Origin: CALJDF01 sp038121105
GTDB lineage: Bacteria; Pseudomonadota; Alphaproteobacteria; SHVP01
Direction of reading: 5' to 3'
DNA length: 64,000 nucleotides
Assembly: GCA_038121105.1 (NCBI GenBank)
Contig: JAYONB010000010.1
Location: 62,001-126,000, forward strand
In this document: positions 61,520 through 64,000 of the stretch, one piece after another
How positions within the stretch are numbered: position 1 is the first letter of the stretch
How the letters are laid out: each line of letters begins with the position of its first letter
Notes under the pieces: model-generated
The model's input: the letters and a program-made list of their open reading frames with translations, nothing else
The model's database searches: none
Told to the model about the DNA's origin: nothing
Translations under genes and position numbers: made by a program

Positions 61520-62305
61520 TCAGGATCGCGCTGGCCCCTCGTCGTCGAGCCGACAACCGGCGGCGCCGAGAATCGGACCTTGATGGTCGGCTTGAATCAG
61601 CACCACGCAGCCTTGATTGGCGTCGAGGTCTATCGGCGCGGTGACCGTAAGGGTCCCACCGGTCCACTCGCCGACGCGTTGGACCGCCCGAACGATGTTG
61701 TGGTTGGCCAGTGTTTTTCCTTTGTTTTCGCCACCTCGGACTTCGGTGACGTGCGACTTGAGGTAGGTGACAACCCAAATCGCGGCGCTACCATTTGCCT
61801 CGCCTTCGATAGAAATCGTGAGGTCGCCGGCGCGCTGCCCATGCGCGGCGACCGCCGCCTTGGCCCGGCTCTCCGAACCTTTCATCGCGGCTAGGACATC
61901 GCCTCGGTTCGATCCGACAGCCTCGCGCTGGCCATCGATCACCATTTGCGGCGTGTAGCCGTAACCACGACCCCTAAGCTTCGACGCGTAGGTCTGCTGG
62001 CGCGCTGTGAACGACGCATCGGAGAAGGGGTCTTTCCACGAACTGCCGCGATAGACCAGCCGGTCCCAGTAATCGACGTGCCATTCGAGCGCGATGATGT
62101 CGTCGCGTTCTTCGATCAATTCGCCCAAAAAAGCTTCGGCGGCCGGGCATGAGTAGCAACCTTGCGAGGTGAAGAGCTCAAGCACCACGGGATGCTTTGC
62201 GACGTCTGCATGGGCGTCGTGCCGGTCCATCAGCGCGATCGATGCGACGGCGACGGCCGCGCCGACGACGCTTCGCACAAAAAACGATTTCCGTAGAAAG
62301 GTCAT
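61520..62305 (-). CDS. DUF1223 exported thioredoxin-like protein
   Basis: A 261-residue protein with a signal sequence (SVVGAAVAVASIALMD, then AHAD) and a DUF1223 domain: VVLELFTSQGCYSCPAAEAF with a CxxC, WHVDYWDRLVYRGSSWKDPF and YGYTPQMVIDGQREAVGS. Thioredoxin fold, with a probable role in periplasmic thiol chemistry; not characterised. ATG at 62305 (second residue of a GTG-ATG pair) was chosen; AAGGAGT precedes it. Confidence 0.9.
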   Translation of the reverse strand: MTFLRKSFFVRSVVGAAVAVASIALMDRHDAHADVAKHPVVLELFTSQGCYSCPAAEAFLGELIEERDDIIALEWHVDYWDRLVYRGSSWKDPFSDASFTARQQTYASKLRGRGYGYTPQMVIDGQREAVGSNRGDVLAAMKGSESRAKAAVAAHGQRAGDLTISIEGEANGSAAIWVVTYLKSHVTEVRGGENKGKTLANHNIVRAVQRVGEWTGGTLTVTAPIDLDANQGCVVLIQADHQGPILGAAGCRLDDEGPARS

Positions 62306-62407
62306 CACACCTACTCCTTCCCGATCAGATCACCGCAAATCTAAGAAGGGTCGGGAGACCGAGTCATCCCGGTTCGCTATGATGGCTTCACGAACGCGAG
62401 AGGTCAG

Positions 62408-63286
62408 ATGCCCCAGAAGATCATCATCGAGGCGCGAATCAACGAATACATGATGCGCGACGAAAACCCCCACGTGCCGTGGACGCCCGAAGAGATCGCC
62501 AAAGCTGCGGCCGATTGCCGGGCTGAAGGCGCGTCGATCGTCCACTATCACGTGCGCAATCCCGACGGCACGCCGTGTCACGATCCGGAAATGTACAACG
62601 ATGCCTTGCGGCGCATCCGCGAGGCCTGTGACATCCTGGTGCACCCCACGCTCGGGCAAGTCACCATCAAGGGCGATGAGGCCCGACTACGCCACATCGT
62701 CGAGACGCAAAACGATCCGATTCTAAAACCCGAAATCGCACCCATCGACATGGGCTCGACGAACGTCGACCGCTACGACCCGGTCGCCAAGTCCTACACC
62801 TCGGATAACTTGGCCTACGTCAATACGATCGGCACTTTGCAGTTCTTTGCGCGGCGCATGCGCGAGCTTGGCGTGAAGTCGGAATTGGTATCTTGGACGG
62901 TCCCGTTCACCCGCACGATCGAGGCCTTTCTCGACATGGAGCTTGTCGAGGAGCCGGTCTATCTCCTGTTCTCCCTCACCGACAGCGGCATTTACGGCGG
63001 CCATCCGGGCACCATTCGCGGGCTCCAGGCGCACCTCGATTTCCTGCCGCGCGATCGCAATATCGTCTGGTCGGCGTCCAACAAGATCGGCAACTTGTTC
63101 GGCCCGGCGGCCCTCGCCTGCGAGCAGGGCGGCAATATCGCGGTCGGCTTGGGCGACTACGCCTACCTCGAGCTTGGCCAGCCGACCAACGGCGAGGTTA
63201 TTCGCGAGTTTGCGCGTCTCGCGCGGGGCTTTGGACGCGAACCCACGACACCCGCAGAAACCCGCCAACTTCTGGGCATGGCCTAA
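62408..63286 (+). CDS. BKACE-family beta-keto acid cleavage enzyme (DUF849)
   Basis: A 292-residue TIM-barrel zinc enzyme. The signature SIVHYHVRNPDGTPCHDP contains the HxHxR metal and substrate motif; IEARINEYM, LKPEIAPIDMGSTN (catalytic Glu and Asp region) and PVYLLFSLTDSGIYGGHPGT follow. BKACE enzymes condense a beta-keto acid with acetyl-CoA to give acetoacetate and a new CoA ester, as in 3-keto-5-aminohexanoate cleavage of lysine fermentation. The exact beta-keto acid is unknown. GAGAGG precedes the ATG. Confidence 0.92.
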   Translation: MPQKIIIEARINEYMMRDENPHVPWTPEEIAKAAADCRAEGASIVHYHVRNPDGTPCHDPEMYNDALRRIREACDILVHPTLGQVTIKGDEARLRHIVETQNDPILKPEIAPIDMGSTNVDRYDPVAKSYTSDNLAYVNTIGTLQFFARRMRELGVKSELVSWTVPFTRTIEAFLDMELVEEPVYLLFSLTDSGIYGGHPGTIRGLQAHLDFLPRDRNIVWSASNKIGNLFGPAALACEQGGNIAVGLGDYAYLELGQPTNGEVIREFARLARGFGREPTTPAETRQLLGMA

Positions 63287-63292
63287 CTATTG

Positions 63293-63312
63293 GTCCGGTT
63301 TGCCGACCGGAC
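63293..63312 (+). terminator. Weak hairpin after the BKACE gene
   Basis: GTCCGGT and ACCGGAC pair perfectly around TTGCCG, eight bases after the stop. No T tract follows, so termination would need Rho or be incomplete. The loop doubles as the -35 box of the next promoter. Confidence 0.35.
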
Positions 63313-63329
63313 AAATATTCTGTCATAAT
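63300..63329 (+). promoter_or_regulatory. Predicted promoter of the surface-antigen-like lipoprotein gene
   Basis: TTGCCG at 63300-63305 and CATAAT at 63324-63329 are 18 bases apart; the -10 matches TATAAT at five of six bases. It lies 100 bp ahead of the lipoprotein ATG, giving a leader of roughly 90 bases. Confidence 0.5.
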
Positions 63330-63428
63330 AAGGCCCTAGGGGCTGCGGTTAACCTTGGAGTAGAGCTTGCCTCTCATACGCCGGGCGCCGCCGACAGGGA
63401 CCGAACCGCTCGTGATCGAGGGCCAAGA

Positions 63429-63908
63429 ATGAAACCCGTGCGCTTGATAATTCTAGCGATGACAGTGCTTGTCGTGGCCGGATGCGCCAATCGCGATGAG
63501 CGATCCCGGCTGGGCGACCTCATCGGTGGTGATAAGGAGCCCGAAACCGCGACCGTGGCCAACGCAGACGAATCGTCTGCTGCAGCCCCGCGCCCCGAAA
63601 GCACTCTCATTTTGACCGCTTTGCTCGAGAGCGCCGCCGGCCAGGCGATTACCGCCGCCGATCAACTGGCGCTGGAACGCACCACCCAAACCACGCTCGA
63701 GACCGTGCCGATCGGCAACGAGAGCGTCTGGCGCAATCCGCAATCCGGCAGCCACGGGGTCATCGCGCCCCGCCGTACCTTTCAAAAAGTCAGCGGCACC
63801 TATTGTCGGGAGTTCACTCAGACTCTCGTAGCGGGTAATGTGACGGAGGAAGCGTTGGGCACCGCCTGTCGCGAAACCGACGGCACATGGAAGTTGGCTG
63901 ACGACTGA
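63429..63908 (+). CDS. RT0821/Lpp0805-type surface lipoprotein
   Basis: A 159-residue protein with a lipoprotein signal (LIILAMTVLVVAGCAN; lipobox VAGC, Cys19), a disordered acidic segment, then QAITAADQLALERTTQ and the C-terminal beta domain SVWRNPQSGSHGVIAPRRTF and YCREFTQTLVAGNVTEEALG, ending in TACRETDGTWKL. This matches the RT0821/17-kDa surface-antigen-related family of alphaproteobacteria. Likely outer membrane. Its stop overlaps the next gene (TGATG). Confidence 0.88.
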   Translation: MKPVRLIILAMTVLVVAGCANRDERSRLGDLIGGDKEPETATVANADESSAAAPRPESTLILTALLESAAGQAITAADQLALERTTQTTLETVPIGNESVWRNPQSGSHGVIAPRRTFQKVSGTYCREFTQTLVAGNVTEEALGTACRETDGTWKLADD

Positions 63909-64000
63909 TGTATTCGCCGCCCCCAGGCCGAAATACGCTGCGCCGACACGCGCTGCTGGGCACCACTGCGCTCTTCTTGATCGCGACCGGCGTCGGTTTT
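63908..64000 (+). CDS. Start of an unidentified gene, cut by the window end
   Basis: Thirty-one codons: YSPPPGRNTLRRHALLG, then TTALFLIATGVGF. The basic stretch followed by a hydrophobic run looks like a signal peptide or signal anchor, so the product is probably exported. The ATG overlaps the lipoprotein stop, indicating translational coupling. The family cannot be named from this fragment. Confidence 0.6.
   Translation, partial: MYSPPPGRNTLRRHALLGTTALFLIATGVGF

Overview
The window is about 64 kb of GC-rich, densely packed bacterial chromosome with short intergenic gaps and many ATGA/GTGA-type overlaps between stop and start codons. Gene content and order point to an alphaproteobacterium, perhaps Rhodospirillales-like. 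The markers are hemC-hemD-Mic60-HemY divergent from tsaD, the htpX-rsmB-rpe-heparinase run beside a DUF1674 (SdhAF4-like) gene, a CnoX-type thioredoxin next to a LON-domain gene, and an RT0821-type surface lipoprotein. Order-level placement is an inference; no rRNA is present. No IS element, prophage, integrase or CRISPR array was seen.

Region 1-11.0 kb: a LON-domain gene (cut by the window edge), the CnoX-like co-chaperone, a prolyl-tRNA editing protein and tRNA-Gly(GCC) with promoter and terminator. A broken chimeric gene follows. Next comes an accessory module of two paralogous double-domain alpha/beta-hydrolase proteins whose nucleophile position is His in the first half and Trp in the second. 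A double-domain VOC protein, a flavodoxin-like protein, a lone family-5 solute-binding protein and glutamate dehydrogenase complete the region.

Region 11.1-33.5 kb: purH and a large surface-glycan island. A minus-strand operon (O-antigen ligase, asparagine synthase, GT4, WecA/MraY-type phosphoglycosyltransferase, FlaA1/CapD-type dehydratase) runs toward purH. A plus-strand operon runs the other way: a fused WbpB-WbpD protein, two DegT aminotransferases, an SDR epimerase, a second asparagine synthase, a hexapeptide acyltransferase, a GT4, a GT-C-like membrane protein, an ABC exporter and a WbpA-type UDP-sugar dehydrogenase. Together they suggest a diacetamido-uronic acid glycan, possibly amidated, built on a lipid carrier, flipped by the ABC exporter and ligated by the O-antigen ligase. 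The island separates purH from heparinase/rpe/rsmB/htpX, genes that commonly sit together in alphaproteobacteria.

Region 33.5-49.8 kb: housekeeping. Heparinase-like protein, rpe, rsmB, htpX, DUF1674, acs, a creatininase-family hydrolase, then a tsaD-led operon (2OG oxygenase-like protein, gpsA, two YciI proteins, EVE protein, Rieske protein). Divergent from it is hemC-hemD-Mic60-HemY.

Region 49.8-64 kb: tRNA-Thr(CGU), a cupin, a pirin, ASCH and GIY-YIG proteins, DUF1330, a ferredoxin, a SleB-type wall hydrolase, RidA, a GST, an esterase, an NmrA-type reductase and a canonical alpha/beta hydrolase. A phospholipid-transport-like group (MlaC, Sel1 repeats, an unusually long MlaA) follows. The end holds an NTF2-like protein, a HAD phosphatase, DUF1223, a BKACE enzyme, a surface-antigen-like lipoprotein and a gene cut by the window end.
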